Source of the DNA: Buchananella felis
GTDB taxonomy: Bacteria; Actinomycetota; Actinomycetes; Actinomycetales; Actinomycetaceae
DNA length: 64,000 bases
Assembly (NCBI RefSeq): GCF_041380015.1
Contig: NZ_CP159978.1
Strand: one strand, 5' to 3'
Shown piece after piece: positions 8,443 through 17,364 of this stretch. Both the position numbers and the translations under genes were made by a program. Under the pieces are notes generated by a model, which did not search any database, was not told where the DNA came from, and saw only the letters and a program-made list of their open reading frames with translations. Numbering within the stretch: the first letter of the stretch is position 1; each line of letters begins with the position of its first letter.

Positions 8443-8754
8443 GGTTTGGGGGCTTACCCCGTTCTCCTTTGTTCGCTTCGCCCACTTGGGCACTTTGCAT
8501 TCAATGGTAAGGGCCGACGACGCCTCTCGCGCCTCCTTGTTTCCCTCGCCCTGCGGCGCGGCGGCCTTGCTTGGCCGGGCGGGAAGGCGGCAACGTCGTC
8601 CACCCGCACTGCCCTGACGGCGGGGCGGCCGCCTTGCACAGGCCGCGCACGGCAGACTTGCCTCCACCGGCCGAATCGAACTGTACTACTTGAGGGGCGC
8701 GGCCGGATCGCGCCACCTGACCGCACAGCGGCAGAGAACAGCGAGGTACCGACT
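8443..8754. other. Divergent spacer between phoH and the T7SS-like island
   Basis: About 310 bp separate the phoH start from the first rightward gene of the island. I see AAAGGAG roughly 20 bases before the phoH ATG, and a perfect copy of the dispersed 18-base motif (minus orientation) at 8586-8603. I cannot pick promoters with confidence. The left border of the inserted region lies here or just inside phoH. Confidence 0.5.
8586..8603 (-). repeat. Dispersed motif GTGGACGACGTTGCCGCC (exact copy)
   Basis: The plus strand reads GGCGGCAACGTCGTCCAC, the exact reverse complement of the consensus. It lies in non-coding DNA, so coding constraint does not explain it. Confidence 0.6.
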
Positions 8755-9351
8755 ATGAATCAGGCTCCCGGCGAGGGCGTTGCCTCGCTGGCGTTCGTTG
8801 CGTTCGTGGCCCTCGGGGTCTGGATGGCCTGGAATGAAGGGCCCACCTACTTCTGGTCGCTGATAGCTGCGGTGGCGGTGGCCGTGGTGATCATCGTGGC
8901 TTTCCTCGCCTGGGGATTCAGGAAGGGCCAAGCCCCCATGCAAAAGCTGCGCCGGCGTAAGGGCGTGATCGTCCACCCAGCCACCATGCTGCCGCTCCCG
9001 CTGGACGGCTCGCAAGACAAGATCGGCATCCTGAAGAACGAGGCCGCGCTGGTGATCTCCCGGGAGGCGCTCGAGCTGCACGACCTGCGCAAGAAGGACG
9101 CCGACGCGCCGATCGTGCTGCGGCAGGCCGACGTGGTGGGGATTCGCCTGGAGCCGGTCTCGTTCCTGCGTCGGCCGGAGTCGGCAGTGTTCATCGACAC
9201 CCGCGCCGGCACCATCGCGCTTGTGCTGATGCTGCCGAAGGTGGACATGCAGGGCAGGCCCGTTGCTCCGGGGACTGCGGACGTGGCCCAGCTGCTCTAC
9301 CGCTGGCACGCCGGCATGACCGGGTCCACCGACTTCTCTGGCGGGCAGTGA
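8755..9351 (+). CDS. Two-TM membrane protein with cytosolic domain (paralogue of 21932-22495)
   Basis: 198 residues from ATG 8755. Two membrane segments (about residues 8-25 and 33-54) are followed by a basic stretch and a cytosolic domain of about 140 residues. The order and key phrases match the protein at 21932-22495: KNEAALVISREALELHDLRKKDADAPIVLRQADVVGI here, and RKRAILVLEDRLEIHDVSKKPTEPGVVLPKNQITSI there. The pattern of short strands may indicate a PH-like fold (inference). The pair lies on either side of the secretion core, so a role in that machine is possible. No known family is recognised. Confidence 0.85.
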   Translation: MNQAPGEGVASLAFVAFVALGVWMAWNEGPTYFWSLIAAVAVAVVIIVAFLAWGFRKGQAPMQKLRRRKGVIVHPATMLPLPLDGSQDKIGILKNEAALVISREALELHDLRKKDADAPIVLRQADVVGIRLEPVSFLRRPESAVFIDTRAGTIALVLMLPKVDMQGRPVAPGTADVAQLLYRWHAGMTGSTDFSGGQ

Positions 9352-9440
9352 CCCGCGTGGTTCTTCGCGCCCGGCGGACTTGCCGGGGTGTTGGCGCGCG
9401 GGCCCGCGATTTGGCCGGGCAGCCCGCATAGGATTGGCCC

Positions 9441-10760
9441 GTGCGTGTTGAAAATGCTGACAGGGTGCCCGTTCTGCTCGAATCCATGCCCGCCAACGTG
9501 GGCCCGATCATCGGCAAGATCGTTGAGCAAGTGCCCGAGGCGACCGACGCGGCGGTGACGGACGCGGAGGCAACGACAGCGGAGGCGGGTGGGATTCGCC
9601 GCGCCGAGGCGGGCTTCGACGCCGACCTGGTCTTTTCGCTCGCGCTGCAGGGCGAGGCCGCCGCCCCGCAGGTGCCCGAGGGGGTTCGGGTGCTCCCGGT
9701 GGCCCCGCTGAAGGAGTTGGGCTCCCAGGCGCTCGCGGAGGCCTCCGGTTCCCTGGCCGACATCCTGGACGCCCTGGCGGAGGACGTGGCGATCCTGCCG
9801 GTCGGCCTGGACACGCGGGGCGAGGTCCGTCCGCTTGCCTTCACGGATCCCGGCACCGGGATGCCCAACCTGCACATCTACTCCAGCGCCGAGGCTTACT
9901 GCGCCGACCGCCACGGCACCGAGGGGCTGTTCGTGATCCGCCACGGCGCCGTGCTGGTGGACTACGTGGTCTCGGATGCCGATTCGTTTCACCAGCTGGT
10001 GATCGACTCCGCCCCCGACAAGGAGGAGGCCGACGCGATCGACGTCTTTGTGCTGCAGCAGCTGCTGGTGATGACGCAGCCCCCGCTAGGCGAGGACGAG
10101 GCCGATGCAGCGGGGCAGGGCGAGGAATGGGACGACGTTGCCACCCGCCCTGCCCGCCCGGCCGCCGCCTACCTGCTGGACCTGCCCTCCCACTGGGCCA
10201 CCATCGACCTGACCGCGAACGAGGCCAGACGCAAGGAGCAGATTCAGGCGCTGGTGAAGAAGCAGACGGTGCAGCTTTCCGACGCCGGTGCGCAGCTGCG
10301 TCACGAGATGCGCACCTGGCTGGCGCGCACCGCCTCGGACGCCGCCGTGCAGGGCGGGCGCGAATTCGCTTTCCTGGTGGCCCGCACCAACCAGGCTGCC
10401 GCCGCCCTGAACGTGGTCACCTACTGGCACTCTGTGGGCTCCTCCGGCAAGGCCACGGCCTTCGAGCTGCTGGAGCAGAAGCTGCGCGCCGACGCCGGGC
10501 CGGAGGACGACCTGGTGCTGGTGGAGACCGCAGACGACCGCCTGCTGCGGCACACCCGCACCGTGCAGGGCGCCACCGAGGTGGGCGGCGGGAATACGCC
10601 GCTGCTGATGGCCGACTACTGGCTGGAGGTGCCCGGCGACCCGATCACGCTCGCGCACCTGGTCTTCACCACGCCGCACCTGTTCGCCCGCAAGGAGATC
10701 CTGGAGCTGTGCGACGCCGTCGCGCTGGGCGGCTCCTGGTTCTACCCCGAGGAGAACTGA
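9441..10760 (+). CDS. Hypothetical cytosolic protein, 439 aa
   Basis: Starts at GTG 9441, 89 bp after the two-TM gene, same strand. There is no signal peptide or membrane segment. The N-terminal part (to about residue 215) is acidic and has an alpha/beta look (VRVLPVAPLKELGSQALAEASGSLADILDALAEDVAILPVGLD, then GLFVIRHGAVLVDYVV). This faintly recalls SseB-type domains, but not enough to name it. The C-terminal half has a helical stretch (TANEARRKEQIQALVKKQTVQLSDAGAQLRHEM) and a second alpha/beta part. It converges on the kinase gene, 26 bp away. It may be a cytosolic partner of the secretion locus; function unknown. Confidence 0.8.
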   Translation: MRVENADRVPVLLESMPANVGPIIGKIVEQVPEATDAAVTDAEATTAEAGGIRRAEAGFDADLVFSLALQGEAAAPQVPEGVRVLPVAPLKELGSQALAEASGSLADILDALAEDVAILPVGLDTRGEVRPLAFTDPGTGMPNLHIYSSAEAYCADRHGTEGLFVIRHGAVLVDYVVSDADSFHQLVIDSAPDKEEADAIDVFVLQQLLVMTQPPLGEDEADAAGQGEEWDDVATRPARPAAAYLLDLPSHWATIDLTANEARRKEQIQALVKKQTVQLSDAGAQLRHEMRTWLARTASDAAVQGGREFAFLVARTNQAAAALNVVTYWHSVGSSGKATAFELLEQKLRADAGPEDDLVLVETADDRLLRHTRTVQGATEVGGGNTPLLMADYWLEVPGDPITLAHLVFTTPHLFARKEILELCDAVALGGSWFYPEEN

Positions 10761-10786
10761 GCAGCGGGCGCAGCCCTCGCCTGCGG

Positions 10787-12868
10787 TTAGAGCGCTGACG
10801 ACGCGTTCTTCATTCGCGCCTGGAAGCTGGCCCGCGGGCTCTTCATGACGCCCAGTTCAATCTCCACGAAACAGTTGTTGTCAGGCTGCTCTGCCAGGAC
10901 GCGCGTGCCTATCACGCGGGCCGAGGAGCAGGTGGTCAGGCTGACCGCGTCCAGGCCCTCTCCCCCGGTCAGGTCCAGCAGGGCGTCGACCTCCATGCCG
11001 TCCAGGGTGTCAGACGAGAGCAGGTCGGTCTCCAGCGCAGCGTCGTGCTTGCCCCGCCACTTCGCCTTGACCAGGTAGGGCACAGGGGTGGCGGTGGTTC
11101 CCTCCAGGCTCACGGAGGTGGCGGTGACGCTGATTCCGGTCACCCGTTGCAGGGCGAAGCGGGTGCCCGTCATGGAGGCCAGGGCGTCACCGGTTTCGCG
11201 CTGCACGTCACGCAACCAATCCTCGTAGGAGTCCAGCACCTTGGAGTCCTCGCCCACCAGCTTCAGGCCTACCGAGATTGACACTTCCTGCTTCTGGCCG
11301 GCGGTGAGGCGTTCCAGATCAAAGTAGTAGCCACACGGCACGTTCAACCCGTCCGTGGAGGCCTTCACGCGGGTTAGCCCCTCCTGCTCCTCCACCTGCG
11401 CGCAGCCGCCGTCCACGTCCGGGATCACCACCAGCATCTCGCCCGAAAGGCTCGCGCCCGGCGCCACGGAGCTGGTCAACGTCAACCGGGTGGTGGAGCC
11501 CTCCTTGTCCCAGGCGGCCCCCAGGTCCACGCGCAGGCCGCTCTCCGTGAAGTCGCCCACCAGCTGGGCGGCCTGGGTGGTTATCTCCGGGCTCGCCGCC
11601 TCCTTCTGCCCATCGGACAGCTGGCCGGTCAGGGCCAGGGCACCAAAGGAAAGGGCCACCACTCCCGCGGCCGCACCGAGCAGCAGGTACAGGGGCTTGC
11701 GGCTCTTCTTCTCCGGCGCGGTCTTGGGGGCGGACTCGGGGGCAGGTAGTGCGGCGCTCTTGAGCAGCGTGGCGTCCCCGGCCTGTTCGGACTCCGCAGG
11801 CTCGGCCTGTGTGGGGGCTGTTTCCGCCCGCTTGGGCAGTGGGCGCCAGTCGTTTAGCGAGGTCTGGTCCGGGTCCTCCTCCGCCGTCTCGGCAGCAGGA
11901 TCTGGCTGCGGGGGCGAGGGCTGCTCGGCCGGCTCTGCCTTGCCGCGAGACAGCGCCTCGATCTCCTCCCGCCCGGGGATAGTCAGCGGGGACTTCTCCC
12001 AGCCGGTAACGTCCGGCTGCACCGGCAGGGCGGGGGCCTGCCACACCGACAGCGGTAGGTTACAAAACGCGGTAACCAGCTCTGCGGCGGGCAGGCGGTG
12101 GACCGGGTTCTTCGCCAGCATCCCGCTCAGCAGCCGCCACAGCGCGCCATCGACGGGCAAAACCGGTGGCAGGGACTCGATGTGCCTTATCCCCACCGCA
12201 GTCGGGCCGCCCATGCCCCCAAAGGGGGTGCGACCGGCCAGCAGCTGGTAGAGCACGATCCCGACCGAGTAGACATCGGATGTCTCAAACGCGGTGCCGT
12301 AGGCGAAGAGCTCCGGAGCCATGTACTTGGGCGTGCCGATCGCCTCCCGCGCCCCCGGGGAGTCCTCCAGGATCTTGGCGATGCCGAAGTCCACCAGGCG
12401 CACGCAGTGACGATCCAGGGGACCGGAGGCGGCCAACAGCACGTTGTCCGTCTTGATGTCCCGGTGCACGATCCCCTGGGAATGGGCGGTGGCCAGTGCC
12501 TGCAGGATGCCTATGGTCAGCTCCACCGCCTCACCGGGGCTCAGCGTGCCCCGAGAGGCCAGCAGCGCGGAGAGGGACGGACCCTCCACCAGGTCCATCA
12601 CGATCGCCAGCGTGGTGCCCTCCACCACCAGGTCCCGCACCTTGACCACCTGCGGGTGATCCAGGCCCAGCAGCACGTTGCGCTCCTGCACAAAACGCGC
12701 CAGGAGCGCCGGGTCGGCGCTGTGGTGTTCCTTGAGCACCTTGGCGGCCACCGGGCGGCCGGTGGTGACGTCGGTGGCACGCCACACCTCGCCAGTGGCG
12801 CCCCTACCGATCAACTCCGTGAGGATGTAGCGGCTGCCCAGCGCGCTCGGACGGGCAAATGCGTTCAC
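10787..12868 (-). CDS. Membrane Ser/Thr protein kinase (PknB-like) with extracellular domain
   Basis: 693 residues. The kinase domain covers about residues 14-272 and its key residues are all present: Gly loop IGRGATGEVW (20-29), Lys43 in AAKVLKE, HRDIKTDN (His135, Asp137), DFG (160-162) and GTPKYMAPE. It should therefore be active, unlike the EssB pseudokinases of firmicute T7SS. A Pro/Glu-rich linker leads to one membrane segment (about 392-414). The external part of about 280 residues has no PASTA repeats and is not recognised. The start ATG overlaps the lipoprotein stop (ATGA), giving the tight order coiled-coil protein, lipoprotein, kinase. A likely partner is the FHA domain of the divergent ATPase (inference). 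Confidence 0.92.
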   Translation of the reverse strand: MNAFARPSALGSRYILTELIGRGATGEVWRATDVTTGRPVAAKVLKEHHSADPALLARFVQERNVLLGLDHPQVVKVRDLVVEGTTLAIVMDLVEGPSLSALLASRGTLSPGEAVELTIGILQALATAHSQGIVHRDIKTDNVLLAASGPLDRHCVRLVDFGIAKILEDSPGAREAIGTPKYMAPELFAYGTAFETSDVYSVGIVLYQLLAGRTPFGGMGGPTAVGIRHIESLPPVLPVDGALWRLLSGMLAKNPVHRLPAAELVTAFCNLPLSVWQAPALPVQPDVTGWEKSPLTIPGREEIEALSRGKAEPAEQPSPPQPDPAAETAEEDPDQTSLNDWRPLPKRAETAPTQAEPAESEQAGDATLLKSAALPAPESAPKTAPEKKSRKPLYLLLGAAAGVVALSFGALALTGQLSDGQKEAASPEITTQAAQLVGDFTESGLRVDLGAAWDKEGSTTRLTLTSSVAPGASLSGEMLVVIPDVDGGCAQVEEQEGLTRVKASTDGLNVPCGYYFDLERLTAGQKQEVSISVGLKLVGEDSKVLDSYEDWLRDVQRETGDALASMTGTRFALQRVTGISVTATSVSLEGTTATPVPYLVKAKWRGKHDAALETDLLSSDTLDGMEVDALLDLTGGEGLDAVSLTTCSSARVIGTRVLAEQPDNNCFVEIELGVMKSPRASFQARMKNASSAL

Positions 12869-14133
12869 TCGGAGAACCAGAACAAAGAGTGTGCTCCCTG
12901 CTGCCCGGCCGGCACGGGCCGCATGCCCGGGTTTGCGGTGGAGGCGTGCAGGGTCTTCAGCTCGCTGGCGGGCAGCGCGCTCTTGCTGCGGAAGTCCAGG
13001 CTTCCGCCCGCCAGGCCGTCTGCGGTGCTCAGGGACAGTCCGGCCAGGGCCTCGCGGACGGCGGCGGGCTCGGTGCTCCCGGCGGCCTCGACGGCGCGCA
13101 CCAGCGCCACCACGGCGTCATGGCTGGCGGCGTCGGCCAGGTGCATCGACTGGGAACAAGGGTCGTCGCGGTAAAGGTTCATGCAGTCCGCGTCCCCCAT
13201 GGCCAGGCGCATGGAGGTGAAGAAGGCGGAGGCCGCACTGCCATCCTCCCCCGGGGACAGGGCGGTCAGGTCGACAGAGGTGGTCCCCACCGTCAGCAGG
13301 CGGCCCTCGGCGGCACCCGCCGCCAGCACCGCCTCACCGAAGCTCGGCGTCACCGCCTCGGCGCTCACCAAGATCGGAATCTGCGCCCCACCCAGGCGCG
13401 CATCCAGGGCGGTGACCAGCGCGGCACTCTGCGCGGCCGGGGCAGAAACCACCACCGAGTCCACCTCGCGGGCATCCACCGCAGCCTTAATCGCATCGGC
13501 CGTCTTGGCAACGTCGTCGATGGTGGCTAAACGCGCCCCGTCCACGGGCGCCTGCCGGGAGGGTGCCAGGGCCACGAAAGGCTTCTTGGCGTTCGCACCG
13601 GCCAGAGCGTCGGCCGCCGCCTGGCTCAGGGCGCCAGAGTCAGCGGCCAGGCTCCACACCTCGGCGTCGGTGGCGGCCGAATACAGGGAGATCACGGCGC
13701 TACCGGCCGCGTTGGCGAGCTTCAACGCATCGGAGAGGTGCGAATCGGCCTGGGAGGCAACCACGATCCCGCTCACCCCCTTGTCCAGCAGGGACTTCAC
13801 GGCGCTGGCCGCACCGGAGGCAGTGCCGTCGTCCAGCGCCACCTCCAGGCTCACGTCGGCCCCGACCAGCGCGAACCGGTAGGCGGCCAGGTTGGCGCCC
13901 TCCACCAGGGGGCGGAACTCGGCGCCGGCCCCCTCCACGGGCCCCACGAGCACCCCGATGCGCACTTCCTGCCCCTCCGTCAGGGCGGCGGTCAGGCCTG
14001 CGTCGGGCTGCACGTAGGACTCCACGGTCGGCGCCGGGGCGGGCGGTGCGGCAACGTCGTCGGCACAACCGGCAAGCAGCCCCAAGGCCAGGAGGGCACT
14101 AGCGGCCCCAGCCACGCGGTTAGCTGCCTTCAT
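12865..14133 (-). CDS. Lipoprotein, periplasmic-binding-protein-like
   Basis: Lipoprotein signal at the N-terminus with lipobox LLAGC, Cys23 when started at ATG 14133 (422 residues). An alternative GTG start lies one codon earlier; GGAGG fits both. The mature part has the alternating alpha/beta pattern of type I (branched-chain amino-acid type) binding proteins: EVRIGVLVGPVEGAGAEFRPLVEGANLAAYRFALVGADVSLEVALDDGTASGAASAVKSLLDKGVSGIVVASQADS. No permease or ATPase genes are nearby, so an uptake role is doubtful. Its overlap with both neighbours suggests it is a surface part of the same complex or a ligand sensor for the kinase (inference). Confidence 0.85.
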   Translation of the reverse strand: MKAANRVAGAASALLALGLLAGCADDVAAPPAPAPTVESYVQPDAGLTAALTEGQEVRIGVLVGPVEGAGAEFRPLVEGANLAAYRFALVGADVSLEVALDDGTASGAASAVKSLLDKGVSGIVVASQADSHLSDALKLANAAGSAVISLYSAATDAEVWSLAADSGALSQAAADALAGANAKKPFVALAPSRQAPVDGARLATIDDVAKTADAIKAAVDAREVDSVVVSAPAAQSAALVTALDARLGGAQIPILVSAEAVTPSFGEAVLAAGAAEGRLLTVGTTSVDLTALSPGEDGSAASAFFTSMRLAMGDADCMNLYRDDPCSQSMHLADAASHDAVVALVRAVEAAGSTEPAAVREALAGLSLSTADGLAGGSLDFRSKSALPASELKTLHASTANPGMRPVPAGQQGAHSLFWFSE

Positions 14134-17100
14134 CACTCGCCTCCCATGGTGAACGTTACGACCGTGAGTACCGGGGTCTCAGAGGTGCTAAACGGCTTAA
14201 AAGACTCCTCCAACAGCTGGGCCCGCTGGTAGATGGCCGAGTGGAGGTTGATGCGGCGCAGCGCCCCCTTGCGGGAGTCGGCAAAGCTGGTCACCGTGCC
14301 GTCCACGCCGTTGAGCACGTTGCCCGTCTCCCCCACGTCCGTGGTGATGCCGTACAGCTTGCCGATCAAGCCCAGGCGGTTGTCCGTGCCCGGCTGGCCC
14401 AGGTTGAGCAACAGCGTGGAGAACTCGGAGGAAAGCTGGGTGGAGACGGACACGGACTGCTCGGCGGAGCGAGACAGGGCGTTCTGCAGTCCATCCAGCG
14501 TGTTGTTCATGGACAGCGAGAGGTCGTCCAGCGCCTTGGTGAGGTCGGCTTCCGTCTTAGCCTTGGCCTCCGTGACCAGGTCAGAGACGTCCTTCTGGGT
14601 CTGGGCGCGCTGCTGGTTCATCACGTCAGCCAACTGCTTGCCCAGCGCGTCCACCTCCGCCGTGGCGGCGGCCAGGGTGCCCTGCGCGTTCGTGCGGGCG
14701 GTGTCCAGTTCCTTGTCCACCGCCGTCTGCGCCTGCGTGATCTCATCCTTCAGGGAGGACAGCGCGGTGCCCAGGTGCTTGTCGGTGCAGTAGAGGCGGT
14801 TGGCCAGCCACATCACGGCCTGGCCGGGGGCCTGCGGCTGGGTGGCCTCCTGCTCCACCGCCGGGCAGCCGGCGGGGTCCGGGAGAGGCAGCACCGTGGC
14901 GTCGGGCCAGACGGTATCGAGGTGGGCGGTCAGCGCGTCAATCTTGGAGTTCACCCCACCAGAGCCGATCCCCTCGGTCGAGCCCAGTACCTTCTCGATC
15001 TCCGCCAGGGCGCCCGTGGCCTGCGTCTCCGGGCCGGTGCCCTCCTTGTAGAGGCCGTCCAGCAGCTGTTCCACGCTGGAGCCTGCGGCCACTAGCTGCT
15101 GCGCCTCGGAGAGCTCGGCGGCGATCTGGTTCAGCTCCTCCTCAGCCTCGGCGGCCTTGGCGCGCGCGCTGTCCACGCCGCTTTGCAGCTGCGCCGCAGC
15201 GGCCTGGGCCTGGCCGTAGGCGACCACCAGCGCATCGGTGGCGGCGGCCAACTCCCCCAGGGCGCAGTCAGGCTTGGCCAGCTTCGCCAGGGCAGCGGAG
15301 ATGTCGGCGGCGGTGGAGGTCTCGGTGATGCCCGCCGCCCAGGTGGCGTCGCACGCGGAACCGGCGGCGATCGCCTCCACGACGCGGGCGTCCAGGGCGG
15401 CCACCATGCCGGACTCGTTCAGCCACGGGCCCACGGGCTTGGCCTGGTCGTGGTTCGCCTCCAACCCGTCCAGGATGTCAAAGAGCCCGGGGGCGTCCGG
15501 GGCGCCGGAGACCAGCTTGTCCTCCAACTCCTGCAGCTCCCGCGCCACCGCATCCACAGCGGTGCGCACGCCGGTCAGCTCGGTGCGAGCCCTGCCCACG
15601 GCCTCGATAGCGGCGTTGGTGTACTGACGCAGGCTGTTCACCTGGGTGCTGGACTGGTCGGAGAGCGTGGTGTTGCTGGCCTTGAGTTCATCCAACTCTG
15701 CGGAGATGCTGGTGAGCTGGGCGGCCAGGCCGTCGGCGCCCTGCAGGGCGTCCATCAGCGTCTCGGTGCCCAGGTTCTGGTAGTGCCCCAGGGCCTGGGT
15801 GGACAGGCCGGTCAGGTCCGACACGGCGGAGGCAAAGCCGCGCTCCACGCGGTACAGGGAGCAGGCCAGGGACTTGTCGGTGCTCTCCGGTGCCTCACAG
15901 GCATCGGCGTTCGCCTTGTCCTCGTATGCCTTCGGGTCGCCGACGGCGCGGGTCAGACCGGCCACGAGCGCGTCGCGGCAGCTCTCGCTCTGGTCGGAGT
16001 CCTCAAAGACCGCGCCCATCACGCCCATCTGCGCGTTGACGAGCGCGAACATCGAGGTGATGGTGCGCTGCTCTCCCTCCGCCAGCTGCGGCAGGGTGAC
16101 GGTGCAGCCCTGCACCGCCGCCTGGGTCATCTTGGGCGAGTTGTTGTCACCTAGCAGGGCGTTGAAGGAGGAAACCAGGGACTCCAAGCCCTGCTGGGTG
16201 CCGTTGGTGGCGGAGCCGATGGCGGACTCGGTGGAGGAGCTGATGTTCTTTAGCTGCTCGCTGGTGGCCGTGAGCTGGTCGGTGACACGCTTGGAGCTGG
16301 ACTGCAGGTCGGTGAAGGTGCGCCCGGCGATCGCGGAGACATCACCCTGCAGGGTGCGGTGCACCTGGTCCACGAAGTCGCGGGCCTCGGTGAGGTTCTT
16401 GGACACCCCGGAAACGGTGTTGACGATCTCCAGTTCGGTCTTGCCGGCGTCCCCGTTTGCCCCGAAGGCGGTGTTGACCACGGCCGTTACCGAGGGGTCT
16501 GTGGTGATGCCGCCCTCCACCGTCATGGTGAACTCGGGGGCTTCGAAGTCCTTGCTGTCCACCACCAGGGTGAAGGTGGTGGCAGGGCTGAGCACGGGCG
16601 GGGCCAGCAGGGCTGCCCACTGCACGGTGGTGACGCCCTCACTCAAGGGAGCCACCACGCCGTCGGTGGCGGCCCGCCCCTCCTGGGCACCGATCACAAC
16701 GTCACCGGTCTCCACCCGCGCAGAGGCTGCCACGGTCAGCGGGGTGGCCACGAGTTCGCGCTGGCGGAACTGCGCGCCGTTGGATTCGTAGGTGATCTCC
16801 TCCGGCTTGGCGGTCAGGTTCTCCACCGACCACTGGAGCACGAAGCGCCCGGAGAGCCCCTTGAGCTGGGAAAGATCGGTGCCCACCTTGGAGTCGTGCC
16901 ACCACATGGTGCGCACGCGTACCGGCAGCTGTTGGGCGGACTGCGCGGGGGCCAGGCTGGTCTGGTTTTGCACCACCGCGCCGTCCCCGCCCCTGTGCAT
17001 GGTGTCCACGTTGATCGCGGTCACCGCAGCGGACGGGCTCAGCTTGACGGTCACGTGCTGTAGCTCCGCGCCGCCGGGCGCTTCCGGTGCGCTGCTGGCC

Positions 17101-17198
17101 TGCGCCGCCGCGCCTGCCCCAATAGCCACCGCACCCAACAGAGCCGTAAGCGACCTGCGCACCCGCAAACCGCTGTTGCCGCCAGTTCCTTGCCTCAC
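14133..17198 (-). CDS. Large secreted coiled-coil protein
   Basis: I choose GTG 17198 as start because GGAGG sits 6 bases before it; this gives 1021 residues with a clear signal peptide (RRSLTALLGAVAIGAGAAAQA). Residues 40-270 look beta-rich. From about residue 280 on, the protein is mostly long helices and coiled coil (SSSKRVTDQLTATSEQLKNISSST; AAAQLQSGVDSARAKAAEAEEELNQ; QKDVSDLVTEAKAKTEADLT). No second membrane segment is seen, and the end is FTMGGE. The size and coiled-coil character recall the extracellular domain of EsaA/YueB, but the membrane segments of that family are missing. It shares a bidirectional promoter region with the EssC-like gene. Confidence 0.85.
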   Translation of the reverse strand: MRQGTGGNSGLRVRRSLTALLGAVAIGAGAAAQASSAPEAPGGAELQHVTVKLSPSAAVTAINVDTMHRGGDGAVVQNQTSLAPAQSAQQLPVRVRTMWWHDSKVGTDLSQLKGLSGRFVLQWSVENLTAKPEEITYESNGAQFRQRELVATPLTVAASARVETGDVVIGAQEGRAATDGVVAPLSEGVTTVQWAALLAPPVLSPATTFTLVVDSKDFEAPEFTMTVEGGITTDPSVTAVVNTAFGANGDAGKTELEIVNTVSGVSKNLTEARDFVDQVHRTLQGDVSAIAGRTFTDLQSSSKRVTDQLTATSEQLKNISSSTESAIGSATNGTQQGLESLVSSFNALLGDNNSPKMTQAAVQGCTVTLPQLAEGEQRTITSMFALVNAQMGVMGAVFEDSDQSESCRDALVAGLTRAVGDPKAYEDKANADACEAPESTDKSLACSLYRVERGFASAVSDLTGLSTQALGHYQNLGTETLMDALQGADGLAAQLTSISAELDELKASNTTLSDQSSTQVNSLRQYTNAAIEAVGRARTELTGVRTAVDAVARELQELEDKLVSGAPDAPGLFDILDGLEANHDQAKPVGPWLNESGMVAALDARVVEAIAAGSACDATWAAGITETSTAADISAALAKLAKPDCALGELAAATDALVVAYGQAQAAAAQLQSGVDSARAKAAEAEEELNQIAAELSEAQQLVAAGSSVEQLLDGLYKEGTGPETQATGALAEIEKVLGSTEGIGSGGVNSKIDALTAHLDTVWPDATVLPLPDPAGCPAVEQEATQPQAPGQAVMWLANRLYCTDKHLGTALSSLKDEITQAQTAVDKELDTARTNAQGTLAAATAEVDALGKQLADVMNQQRAQTQKDVSDLVTEAKAKTEADLTKALDDLSLSMNNTLDGLQNALSRSAEQSVSVSTQLSSEFSTLLLNLGQPGTDNRLGLIGKLYGITTDVGETGNVLNGVDGTVTSFADSRKGALRRINLHSAIYQRAQLLEESFKPFSTSETPVLTVVTFTMGGE

Positions 17199-17364
17199 GA
17201 GTTGCCTCCGATCAAAGACCATCTGCAACAGGCTACCGGAGATTTATTGCCCTTCCTGGGACCCAATCGGGCGCGCCCTACTGAGCGACCTCCGTCACCT
17301 TCTATCCTTGTGCCGGGTTGCCTACGCGGGTGTGGGCCCGCGCGCGGGAGGATTGGAGTCTGCT
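17199..17364. promoter_or_regulatory. Bidirectional promoter region of the T7SS-like locus
   Basis: The 166-bp spacer between the divergent coiled-coil protein and EssC-like genes must hold both promoters. On the plus strand a possible -10 TATCCT lies near 17302. A less GC-rich patch (GATTTATTG, about 17240-17248) could serve the minus strand. No clear -35 boxes are visible, so the exact sites are uncertain. Confidence 0.35.
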
